In this document: in pieces, positions 52,513 through 59,419 of the stretch
Numbering within the stretch: the first letter of the stretch is position 1
Layout of the letters: the number at the start of each line of letters is the position of its first letter
NCBI RefSeq assembly: GCF_900100075.1
Contig: NZ_FNEG01000001.1
Location: forward strand, 620,001-684,000
Source: Chryseobacterium jejuense
GTDB lineage: Bacteria; Bacteroidota; Bacteroidia; Flavobacteriales; Weeksellaceae
DNA length: 64,000 bases
Direction of reading: 5' to 3'
Position numbers and translations under genes: made by a program
Notes under the pieces: generated by a model
What the model was told of the DNA's origin: nothing
Databases searched by the model: none
What the model saw: the letters and a program-made list of their open reading frames with translations, nothing else

Positions 52513-52929
52513 CTATTTCTTGAACCTTTCCCATTTAATCAACATATACTTGTCGGCAAACTGAGTAATGATAATCCCGGAATTTTTGATATTCTCTTCT
52601 TTAGCGATATACTCAATTAATTCATTTTGTTTCAGTATTTTATAAACAGGATGGAATTCAGAATGAGGTGGTCTTATGATATTGTATTTTTTGATCCATG
52701 AGCTTATGGTGACATGCGAAACCCCAATAATTCTTTCAATTTCGCGGAAGCTTAACCCTTCAAGATATAGTTGTAATGCCTTGGTGACATAATAATCATC
52801 AATCTGTTTTCCCAGTTTTTTAACGGTAAAATAATAGTTGCAGCTTTTGCAGTGAAACCGTTGTTTCTCATTAACAATACCGCTTTTAACCACTTTGTTA
52901 CCCTTGCATTTAGGACATGTATTTTCCAT
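52513..52929 (-). CDS. IS1-like zinc-ribbon and helix-turn-helix protein (no DDE domain)
   Basis: The 138-residue protein begins with a zinc ribbon, CPKCKGNKVVKSG then FHCKSCNYYF (CxxC...CxxC), followed by an HTH (residues about 45-85: YYVTKALQLYLEGLSFREIERIIGVSHVTISSWIKKY) that matches the N-terminal DNA-binding part of IS1/InsA-type transposases. The rest (86-138) has no DDE residues and ends in a basic tail (LIKWERFKK). No terminal inverted repeats surround it. It faces away from the arg operon across 160 bases that contain repeated TTAGCAAATATATA motifs. A domesticated regulator is a fair hypothesis; a decayed IS remnant is the alternative. Confidence 0.75.
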   Translation of the reverse strand: MENTCPKCKGNKVVKSGIVNEKQRFHCKSCNYYFTVKKLGKQIDDYYVTKALQLYLEGLSFREIERIIGVSHVTISSWIKKYNIIRPPHSEFHPVYKILKQNELIEYIAKEENIKNSGIIITQFADKYMLIKWERFKK

Positions 52930-52941
52930 AGCTATATTATT

Positions 52942-52974
52942 TTAGCAAATATATAATAAATTAGCAAATATATA
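52942..52974. promoter_or_regulatory. Tandem 14-base direct repeats in the divergent arg control region
   Basis: TTAGCAAATATATA occurs at 52942-52955 and again at 52961-52974, a 19-base period. Read on the minus strand each contains TATATTTG, a -7-like element for the IS1-like gene; no -33 box was found at the right distance. They can be tandem promoters or operator half-sites on one face of the DNA. Confidence 0.6.
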
Positions 52975-53035
52975 TTTTCGGATAAAGATAATTTTACCTG
53001 TATAATTTTTTAAAACAAAAAAAATATCTTTTTAA

Positions 53036-53068
53036 TTTGGTTTTTAAAGAAAATATATTTTAAATTTG
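53036..53068 (+). promoter_or_regulatory. Promoter of the arginine operon
   Basis: TTTG (53036-53039), a 21-base spacer and TAAATTTG (53061-53068) match the Bacteroidota -33/-7 pattern. The expected 5' UTR before the GNAT ATG (53090) is about 18 bases, too short for an attenuator. Confidence 0.65.
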
Positions 53069-53089
53069 CCAAAAAAATTAGATAAATAA

Positions 53090-53728
53090 ATGGAAATAGA
53101 AATTTCCTCATGCGAACATCTAATGTATGTGAGTGAAATACAGCAGGAAATGTACGATTCTGCACAGCGTAGAGGAACGGGGATCGCAAAACGTTCCATC
53201 GAATATTTGAGTAAGAAGATTTCAGAAGGCAATGCTGTGGTTGCTACTGAAAACGGTGAATGGGTAGGTTTCTGTTATATAGAGACCTGGTCACATGGGA
53301 AGTTTGTGGCTAACTCGGGATTAATTGTATCCCCCAAATTCAGGCATGGTGGAGTGGCTACTCAAATTAAGCATAAAGTTTTCCAGTTATCTAGAGAAAA
53401 ATATCCGGAAGCAAAAGTATTCGGATTAACTACAGGTCTTGCGGTCATGAAAATCAATAGTGATTTAGGGTACAAGCCAGTAATTTATTCTGAGCTTACT
53501 CAGGATGAAGAGTTCTGGAGCGGTTGTAAGAACTGCGTGAACTATGAGATTTTAATGAAAAAGGAACGTAAAAACTGCTTATGTACAGCGATGTTATTTG
53601 TTCCGGAAAATATGAAAAAGAATGAGGCTGTAAACAATCAGCCTGATCATAATAAAATAAACAGTGTTGTGAATACGCAACCAGAAATTAAATATAGCAA
53701 TGAACAAGAAAGTCATCTTAGCGTTTAG
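53090..53728 (+). CDS. GNAT N-acyltransferase, first gene of the arginine operon
   Basis: The 212-residue protein has a GNAT core (about 25-150) with the acyl-CoA-binding segment SPKFRHGGVATQIKHKVFQLSR (R/Q-x-x-G-x-A type) and GLTTGLAVMKINSDLGYKPV. After the core is a Cys-rich region (GCKNCVNYEI ... KNCLCTAM), which may hold zinc, and a flexible tail of about 40 residues. As first gene of an operon that lacks argA and argJ, it is the obvious candidate for the first step, acylation of glutamate. Since the transcarbamylase of this operon has the succinyl-type residue, the acyl donor could be succinyl-CoA. Its last 29 bases overlap argG, which indicates coupling. Confidence 0.85.
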   Translation: MEIEISSCEHLMYVSEIQQEMYDSAQRRGTGIAKRSIEYLSKKISEGNAVVATENGEWVGFCYIETWSHGKFVANSGLIVSPKFRHGGVATQIKHKVFQLSREKYPEAKVFGLTTGLAVMKINSDLGYKPVIYSELTQDEEFWSGCKNCVNYEILMKKERKNCLCTAMLFVPENMKKNEAVNNQPDHNKINSVVNTQPEIKYSNEQESHLSV

Positions 53729-54896
53729 TGGAGGTTTAGATACTTCCTACTGTGCAAAATATCTTAGTGAGACACTGGGGTATGATGTGTATGCGGTTAC
53801 TGTAAATACCGGAGGTTTTTCCAAAGAAGAAGAAAAAGAGTTGGAGAAAAAAGCTTTAAACCTTGGGGTGAAAGAGTACAGGTGCGTAGACGCTCAGGAA
53901 GATTATTACAATTCTTGTGTGAAGTATTTGATTTTCGGGAATGTTTTGAAAAATAACACCTATCCTCTTTCTGTAAGTGCTGAACGTACTATTCAGGCGC
54001 AGGAAATTGCAAAATATGCCATTGAAGTAGGAGCAGGTGCTATTGCTCACGGAAGTACAGGGGCAGGAAACGATCAGGTTCGTTTTGATCTGATTTTCCA
54101 GGTGATGTGTCCTGATATTGAGATCATCACGCCGATTCGTGATATGGCTTTATCCCGTGAAGAGGAGATTGAGTTTTTGAAGAATCATGGGTATGAAATG
54201 GAATTCCATAAGGCACAATATTCAGTGAATAAAGGACTTTGGGGTACTTCAGTAGGAGGAAAAGAGACTCTAACATCAAGAAATTATCTGCCGGAAGAAG
54301 CGTTTCCATCTCAGGTTCAGGAAACTCAACCTTCAGAATTGGAAATTGAGTTTAAAAATGGAGAAGTGGTAGCAGTAAATGGAGAAAGTTTTAATCATTC
54401 TGTATATGCTATTCAGAAAATAGAAGCACTTGCTTCCGCTTACGGAATTGGTCGTGATATCCATGTAGGAGATACCATTGTAGGAATTAAAGGAAGAGTA
54501 GGATTTGAAGCGGCAGCAGCCTCAGTGATTATCAAGTCTCACCATTTATTGGAAAAACATACACTTTCAAAATATCAGCAAATGATGAAGTCACAGTTAT
54601 CCGATTGGTATGGAAACTGGCTTCATGAAGCACTTTTCTTAGATCCGGTAATGAGAAATATTGAATCTTTCTTAACGGATTCTCAGAAAACAGTGACCGG
54701 GAAAGTATTTGTAACCCTTCATCCGTACAGATTTGTTTTAAACGGAATTGAATCCGATCACGATTTAATGTCTGATAAATTCGGAAGCTATGGAGAAGCT
54801 AACAGAGCATGGACGGGAGATGATGTAAAAGGATACACAAAAATTGTAAGCAACTCCTTAAACATATACCACCAAATCAACCAAAATATCAACTAA
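53700..54896 (+). CDS. argG: Argininosuccinate synthase
   Basis: ArgG joins citrulline and aspartate with ATP to argininosuccinate. The N terminus has the PP-loop VILAFSGGLDTSYCAKYL. GSTGAGNDQVRFDL, ITPIRDMALSREEEIEFL and LWGTSVGGKE are further active-site segments. The length of 398 equals that of the classical type. It overlaps the GNAT gene by 29 bases and is followed by a 54-base gap that consists of two hairpins of a repeat found again before argB. Within the pathway it acts after the transcarbamylase and deacylase steps. Certain. Confidence 0.96.
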   Translation: MNKKVILAFSGGLDTSYCAKYLSETLGYDVYAVTVNTGGFSKEEEKELEKKALNLGVKEYRCVDAQEDYYNSCVKYLIFGNVLKNNTYPLSVSAERTIQAQEIAKYAIEVGAGAIAHGSTGAGNDQVRFDLIFQVMCPDIEIITPIRDMALSREEEIEFLKNHGYEMEFHKAQYSVNKGLWGTSVGGKETLTSRNYLPEEAFPSQVQETQPSELEIEFKNGEVVAVNGESFNHSVYAIQKIEALASAYGIGRDIHVGDTIVGIKGRVGFEAAAASVIIKSHHLLEKHTLSKYQQMMKSQLSDWYGNWLHEALFLDPVMRNIESFLTDSQKTVTGKVFVTLHPYRFVLNGIESDHDLMSDKFGSYGEANRAWTGDDVKGYTKIVSNSLNIYHQINQNIN

Positions 54897-54897
54897 A

Positions 54898-54940
54898 GTT
54901 CCGAAGGAACGATTTACCCCAAGATAGGACGCAGTCCTAT
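54898..54940. repeat. Two-hairpin repeat before argC (CCGAAGG family)
   Basis: GTTCC-GAA-GGAAC (54898-54910) and ATAGGAC-GCA-GTCCTAT (54924-54940) are perfect small hairpins separated by GATTTACCCCAAG. The same layout is found before argB. Confidence 0.8.
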
Positions 54941-54950
54941 TAGTTCAAAC

Positions 54951-55916
54951 ATGAAAAAAACAGTAGGAATAGTTGGAGCCAACGGTTATACAGGAAGTGA
55001 ATTAATACGCTTACTGGCTTTCCATCCCCATGTGACATTGAGTTTTTTATATAGTCGTTCGAATTCGGGAACAAGAATTTCTGATCTGTACCCGGATTTA
55101 ACGACAGTTTGTGAGCAGGTGTTGACAGATCAACCGGAAGAAGTAGACATTCTTTTTCTGTGTCTTCCACATAAGGAAAGTCAGAATTGGTTAACGCAAA
55201 ATTCAGTTAAAGAAGAAATATTGGTTATTGATTTAGGGAATGACTTCCGTTTGGATGGAAATTTTGAAAACAGAAATTTTATCTACGGATTGCCGGAAAT
55301 CAATAAAAAACAACTGTCGGGTTCAAAAAGCATTGCCAATCCGGGATGTTTTGCCACTGCGATTCAGTTAGCATTATTGCCATTGGCAGAAAAAGAGGTT
55401 TTGGATGAGGTTTTTACCACAGGGATTACTGGTTCTACAGGAGCTGGACAGTCTTTACAGGCAACTACACATTTTACCTGGAGAAATGATAATGTATCGG
55501 CTTACAAAACTTTAACTCATCAGCATGTAGATGAAATTTTACAACAAATAGTTTTGTTTAATCATAAAGAGGTCAGCTTAAATTTTGTTCCATGGAGAGG
55601 CGATTTTGCAAGAGGGATTTTTACAAGTTCTACGGTGAAAACAGATTTGGGACTTTCTGACATCTATCAATTGTACCAGGATTTTTATGCAGAGGCACCT
55701 TTTGTAACGGTAAGTGAAAAAGCAATTGATTTAAAGCAGGTTGTCAATACCAATCGCTGTGTGATCCAGATTGAAAAGAGTGGAAATGTTGCCGTTATTC
55801 ACTCAGCGATTGACAATTTGTTGAAAGGAGCTTCAGGTCAAGCTGTACAAAACATGAATATAGCGATGGGCTGGGAAGAAAATACAGGTTTGAATTTGAA
55901 ACCAATAGCATTTTAA
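54951..55916 (+). CDS. argC: N-acyl-gamma-glutamyl-phosphate reductase
   Basis: ArgC reduces the N-acylglutamyl phosphate to the semialdehyde with NADPH. The Rossmann start is VGIVGANGYTGSELIRLL, the catalytic Cys lies in SIANPGCFATAIQLAL, and the family residue His is in the LTHQHVDEI region. The length of 321 is normal for the short ArgC class. Two features of substrate binding (STGAGQSLQATTHFTWRND) could distinguish acetyl- from succinyl-glutamate but I cannot assign preference by eye. It follows the repeat of the arg operon and is probably co-transcribed with argG. Confidence 0.95.
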   Translation: MKKTVGIVGANGYTGSELIRLLAFHPHVTLSFLYSRSNSGTRISDLYPDLTTVCEQVLTDQPEEVDILFLCLPHKESQNWLTQNSVKEEILVIDLGNDFRLDGNFENRNFIYGLPEINKKQLSGSKSIANPGCFATAIQLALLPLAEKEVLDEVFTTGITGSTGAGQSLQATTHFTWRNDNVSAYKTLTHQHVDEILQQIVLFNHKEVSLNFVPWRGDFARGIFTSSTVKTDLGLSDIYQLYQDFYAEAPFVTVSEKAIDLKQVVNTNRCVIQIEKSGNVAVIHSAIDNLLKGASGQAVQNMNIAMGWEENTGLNLKPIAF

Positions 55917-56187
55917 ATTCAAATAGTTAATAAGTCAATCATAAGTTTTAAAAACTAGAATTAAATCTGACTTAGGAAAATGGAGCGGTAAGAAAATTAT
56001 TTCTATGAACGTTAAGAAAATTCTACTGTTTGAAGCGCGAGGAAAATATCGATTCGAAAAGTCAATTTCAAATTCGCGCAAGTTTTAGAATTTTTAGAGA
56101 ATAGAACTAATTTTTAGCGGAAGTTTCCAGGTCTTGAACTTTTGTTTCTTTTGTTTTAAGACAAAAGAAAAATAAAAAAACAAAAAA
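55917..56187. other. 271-base intra-operon gap between argC and argD
   Basis: No gene is supported. The sequence includes GAAGCGCGAGGAAAATATCG, then ATTCGAAAAGTCAATTTC and TTCGCGCAAGTTTTAG, and near the end a TTTCTTTTGTTTTAAGACAAAAGAAA hairpin-like stretch. Its style resembles the mobile palindromic repeats of the other arg gaps. No terminator was found. Confidence 0.5.
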
Positions 56188-57333
56188 ATGAATTTATTCA
56201 ACGTATATCCACTATTCAACATAAATCCAATTAAAGCTCAGGGGTCTTTCCTTTGGGATGATAAAGGAGAACAATATCTTGATTTTTATGGAGGTCATGC
56301 CGTAATCTCTATTGGGCACAACCATCCACATTATCAAAACAAACTGAAAGAACAGTTAGAGAAGATTTCTTTCTATTCCAACTCAGTTCAGAATGAATTA
56401 CAGGTAGAACTGGCTGATAAACTGGGGAAACTTTCAGGATATGAAGACTACAATCTTTTCCTGTGTAATTCAGGTGCTGAAGCCAATGAAAATGCATTAA
56501 AATTAGCTTCTTTTCACAATGGAAAAAGTAAGGTGCTTTATTTCTCAGGATCATTTCACGGAAGAACTTCTGCAGCAGTTTCAGTAACGGATAATCCTAA
56601 GATTGTTGCTCCAGTGAACTTTTCAGAACGATTCATTAAATCTGAATGGAATGACATCAAGCAACTTGAAGAAACCTTTGCAGTACATGGAAATGAGATT
56701 TCATCAGTCATTATTGAAGGAATTCAGGGTGTAGGAGGAATTATGATCCCAACACCAGAGTTTTTGTCTAAAATTAAAGAATTGTGTGAAAAATATGACA
56801 CTGTTTTGATTTTGGATGAAGTGCAGTCTGGATATGGAAGAAGCGGATATTTCTTTGCTCATCAGGAATTCGGAGTTGAAGCAGATATTATCACTACAGC
56901 CAAAGGAATGGGAAATGGATTTCCGGTTGGTGGAGTTCTAATTCATCCTAAATTTCAGGCCAGCAATGGTTTATTGGGGACAACGTTTGGTGGAAATCAC
57001 TTAGCTTGTGTGGCTTCTATAGCGGTTCTGGATGTCATGAAAGATGAAAATCTTATCGAAAACGTTCAGCAAATGGGCGAGTATATTGAAAATGAAATTA
57101 AAGGTTTACCACATATTAAATCCATCCGAAGGAAAGGGTTGATGATCGGAATAGAACTCGATAGAGACTGTTCAGAAGTAAGGAAAAGCTTACTGTTCGA
57201 TCATCATATCTTCACCGGAAACTCTAATGATAAAACAGTGTTGAGGATTCTTCCGGCACTGAATATCAAAAAAGAGGAAACAGATCTTTTTATCAATGCT
57301 CTGAAAACAGTATTGGAAAGCATTGAAGATTAA
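56188..57333 (+). CDS. argD: N-acylornithine aminotransferase (class III, ArgD type)
   Basis: The 381-residue PLP enzyme transfers the amino group from glutamate to the N-acylglutamate semialdehyde, giving N-acylornithine. Visible landmarks are the LFLCNSGAEANENALKLA segment, the phosphate-contact SGSFHGRTSAAVSVT, the aspartate in LILDEVQSGYGRSG, the lysine in TTAKGMGNGFPVGG, and TTFGGNHLACVAS. This is the acetylornithine/succinylornithine aminotransferase branch, and the members of it usually tolerate both acyl groups. Length is typical, if slightly short at the N terminus. It is followed by a TCATTCTGA inverted repeat and then the transcarbamylase. Confidence 0.93.
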   Translation: MNLFNVYPLFNINPIKAQGSFLWDDKGEQYLDFYGGHAVISIGHNHPHYQNKLKEQLEKISFYSNSVQNELQVELADKLGKLSGYEDYNLFLCNSGAEANENALKLASFHNGKSKVLYFSGSFHGRTSAAVSVTDNPKIVAPVNFSERFIKSEWNDIKQLEETFAVHGNEISSVIIEGIQGVGGIMIPTPEFLSKIKELCEKYDTVLILDEVQSGYGRSGYFFAHQEFGVEADIITTAKGMGNGFPVGGVLIHPKFQASNGLLGTTFGGNHLACVASIAVLDVMKDENLIENVQQMGEYIENEIKGLPHIKSIRRKGLMIGIELDRDCSEVRKSLLFDHHIFTGNSNDKTVLRILPALNIKKEETDLFINALKTVLESIED

Positions 57334-57359
57334 AAAGGAGACGGACTAGGGGTGCGTTT

Positions 57360-57435
57360 GTCATTCTGACGAAGGAAGAATCTCCCTCTTATTTATTAGA
57401 GATTCTTCATTCCACTGCGTTTCATTCAGAATGAC
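57360..57435. repeat. TCATTCTGA inverted repeat between argD and the transcarbamylase gene
   Basis: Left arm 57360-57384 (GTCATTCTGACGAAGGAAG then AATCTC) and right arm 57399-57435 pair over most of their length with one insertion in the right arm; GTCATTCTGA and TCAGAATGAC are the outer ends and GAATCTC/GAGATTC the inner ends. A single-arm copy is at 41266-41302. Confidence 0.8.
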
Positions 57436-57473
57436 AAAAATGTGTTAACAAAAATCTTTAAAATCAATTCAAA

Positions 57474-58433
57474 ATGAAAAAATTTACCACTGTAAGTGAT
57501 GTAGAAAACTTACAGGAAATCATAAAAAAAGCTTTAGAAATAAAAGCAAACCCACTGTCGGAAACAGAAAAGGGAAAAGGAAAAACAATAGGACTGGTAT
57601 TCTTAAACTCAAGCTTAAGAACCCGTTTGAGCAGTCAGATCGCTGCACAGAACCTTGGTTTGAATGTATTGACATTAAATGCAGCACAGGAAGCATGGAA
57701 TCTTGAATTTGCTGATGGAGCTGTGATGAACGGAGATACAGTAGAACACATCAAAGATGCTATTGAGGTTTTAAACCAATATTGTGATATCATCGCGGTA
57801 CGTTGTTTTGCAGGAATGAAAAGTAAAGAAGATGATGTGAATGAAAGCATATTAAGTCAGTTTGAACAGCATGCGAAAGTTCCTGTTATCTCTCTGGAAT
57901 CGGCAACCCGTCACCCGTTACAAAGTCTGGCAGATTGTATTACCATTACAGAAAACTGGAAAAAAGACCATAAGCCAAAAGTAGTTTTAACTTGGGCTCC
58001 ACATATCAAACCGATTGCTCATGCTGTAGGAAATTCCTTTGCAGAATGGATGCAGGAAATGGATGTTGAGCTGGTAATCACCAATCCGGAAGGGTACGAT
58101 TTGGATTCGGCTTTTACAAAAGATACAAAAGTGATTCACAATCAGGAAGAAGCATTAAAAGATGCAGACTTTATTTATGTGAAAAACTGGTCTTCTTTTG
58201 ATGATTATGCTGCAATGCCTGAAGTAAAAGAAGATTGGATGCTTACCAATGAAAAACTGGCGAATACCAATCAGGCAAAAGTAATGCACTGTCTTCCGGT
58301 TCGTCGTAATGTAGAATTGAGTGATGAAGTAATGGACGGAGAAAATTCAATCATCTACCAACAGGCAAAGAACCGTATTTTCTCAGCACAGGCTGTCTTC
58401 AGCGAAATTTTAGACGAATTGAAAGCTGAATAG
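57474..58433 (+). CDS. argF': N-succinylornithine/N-acetylornithine carbamoyltransferase (Val90, succinyl type)
   Basis: The 319-residue enzyme carbamoylates an N-acylated ornithine. Carbamoyl-phosphate motif SSLRTRLS (46-53), FAGMKS, ATRHPLQSLAD and HCLPVRRN mark the AOTCase/SOTCase group, not OTCase. In Xanthomonas AOTCase Glu92 contacts the acetyl group; in Bacteroides fragilis SOTCase the equivalent is Pro90, and published mutants of Glu92 to Pro, Ser, Ala or Val become succinyl-specific. Here the aligned residue (segment MNGDTVEHI) is Val90. I therefore predict N-succinyl-L-ornithine as substrate. It lies fifth in the arg operon and its neighbours include an acyltransferase and an M20 deacylase. 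Symbol argF' follows Bacteroidota usage. Confidence 0.92.
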   Translation: MKKFTTVSDVENLQEIIKKALEIKANPLSETEKGKGKTIGLVFLNSSLRTRLSSQIAAQNLGLNVLTLNAAQEAWNLEFADGAVMNGDTVEHIKDAIEVLNQYCDIIAVRCFAGMKSKEDDVNESILSQFEQHAKVPVISLESATRHPLQSLADCITITENWKKDHKPKVVLTWAPHIKPIAHAVGNSFAEWMQEMDVELVITNPEGYDLDSAFTKDTKVIHNQEEALKDADFIYVKNWSSFDDYAAMPEVKEDWMLTNEKLANTNQAKVMHCLPVRRNVELSDEVMDGENSIIYQQAKNRIFSAQAVFSEILDELKAE

Positions 58434-58446
58434 TTATTTAAATCAA

Positions 58447-58475
58447 CCATGTCAAGGTTTTAAACCTTGACATGG
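58447..58475. repeat. Perfect 29-base palindrome before argB
   Basis: CCATGTCAAGGTTT and AAACCTTGACATGG (14 bases each) pair without mismatch around one T. The core is shared with 45546-45582; the outermost bases differ but remain paired. Confidence 0.9.
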
Positions 58476-58492
58476 TAAACAATACAAACAGA

Positions 58493-58602
58493 GTACCGAA
58501 GGGACGATTTAATTTAGGATTGGAATGTATTCCAATCAATTTAAAATATAACCCGAAAAGGTAATTTAACCCAGGAATAGGAATAGATTCCAATCAATCC
58601 TA
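58493..58602. repeat. Two degenerate copies of the CCGAAGG hairpin repeat before argB
   Basis: The first copy has GTACCGAAGGGACGATTTAA, then GATTGGAA-TGTA-TTCCAATC (58518-58537), a perfect hairpin. The second starts at 58551 (ACCCGAAAAGGTAATTTAAC) and ends with CCAGGAATAGG followed by ATTCCAATC. They correspond to the unit before argC. Confidence 0.7.
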
Positions 58603-58624
58603 CCAATACAATAAATGTAAAAAA

Positions 58625-59419
58625 ATGAAACAGAAAATATACATCATAAAAATAGGCGGAGCGCTCATTGATGATGAACGATTACTGGATCAGTTTTTAG
58701 ATCAGTTTTCCGAAATTAAAGAAAAGAAGATCCTTGTGCACGGCGGAGGAAAGTTAGCGAATACGCTGGCAGATAAACTTGGCATAGAGCAGAAAATGGT
58801 GAATGGAAGGAGGATTACGGATAAAGATACATTGGATATTGTAACGATGGTGTATGCTGGTGGAATCAATAAAAATATTGTTGAAAAATTACAGCAGAAA
58901 AAATGTAATGCCATAGGGTTTTCCGGAGCAGATGGAAATCTGATTAAAGCTAAGAAAAGAGAACATCCTGAAATTGATTTCGGATTTGTAGGTGATATTA
59001 ATAAGAAGAGTGTGAATAAGAAGCTTGTTTCAAAATTCATTAAGTTAGACCTTATTCCTGTCTTTTCTGCTATTACTCACGATAGAAAGGGGAATCTTTT
59101 CAATACCAATGCAGATACGATTGCTTCTGTGATGGCACAAGCGTTGTCGGAGAAATATGAAGTAGAACTATTGTATTGTTTTGATAAACAGGGAGTGTTG
59201 GAAAATGTAGATGATCCGGAATCTCTCATCAAAAGTATTTCTGAAGACGATTTTACAACGTTGAAAGAAGAAGGAAAACTTCACAAAGGGATTTTACCCA
59301 AACTAGAGAACGCTCTTGGAGCGATAAAGAATAATGTAAATAAAGTGTTTCTGATTAAAGAAACAGAACTGAAAAACCATATAGAGAATCATCATGCAGG
59401 AACTGAAATCTGTTTATAA
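58625..59419 (+). CDS. argB: N-acylglutamate kinase (ArgB)
   Basis: ArgB phosphorylates the gamma-carboxylate of N-acylglutamate. It shows the amino-acid kinase signatures KIGGALIDDERLL, ILVHGGGKLANTLADKLGI (the conserved GGG loop) and NTNADTIASVMAQALS with the ATP-binding Asp, and KLHKGILPKLENALGAI for the second nucleotide site. The 264 residues are slightly shorter than the about 258-300 range of the family. It lacks the N-terminal extension that gives arginine inhibition in hexameric NAGK, so control by feedback may lie elsewhere. Its 3' end overlaps the M20 gene by 26 bases. In this operon N-succinylglutamate may be the true substrate. Confidence 0.93.
   Translation: MKQKIYIIKIGGALIDDERLLDQFLDQFSEIKEKKILVHGGGKLANTLADKLGIEQKMVNGRRITDKDTLDIVTMVYAGGINKNIVEKLQQKKCNAIGFSGADGNLIKAKKREHPEIDFGFVGDINKKSVNKKLVSKFIKLDLIPVFSAITHDRKGNLFNTNADTIASVMAQALSEKYEVELLYCFDKQGVLENVDDPESLIKSISEDDFTTLKEEGKLHKGILPKLENALGAIKNNVNKVFLIKETELKNHIENHHAGTEICL

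Noticed and set aside
52513..52929. Active insertion sequence
   Set aside because: There is no DDE domain, second ORF, terminal inverted repeats or target duplication around the gene.
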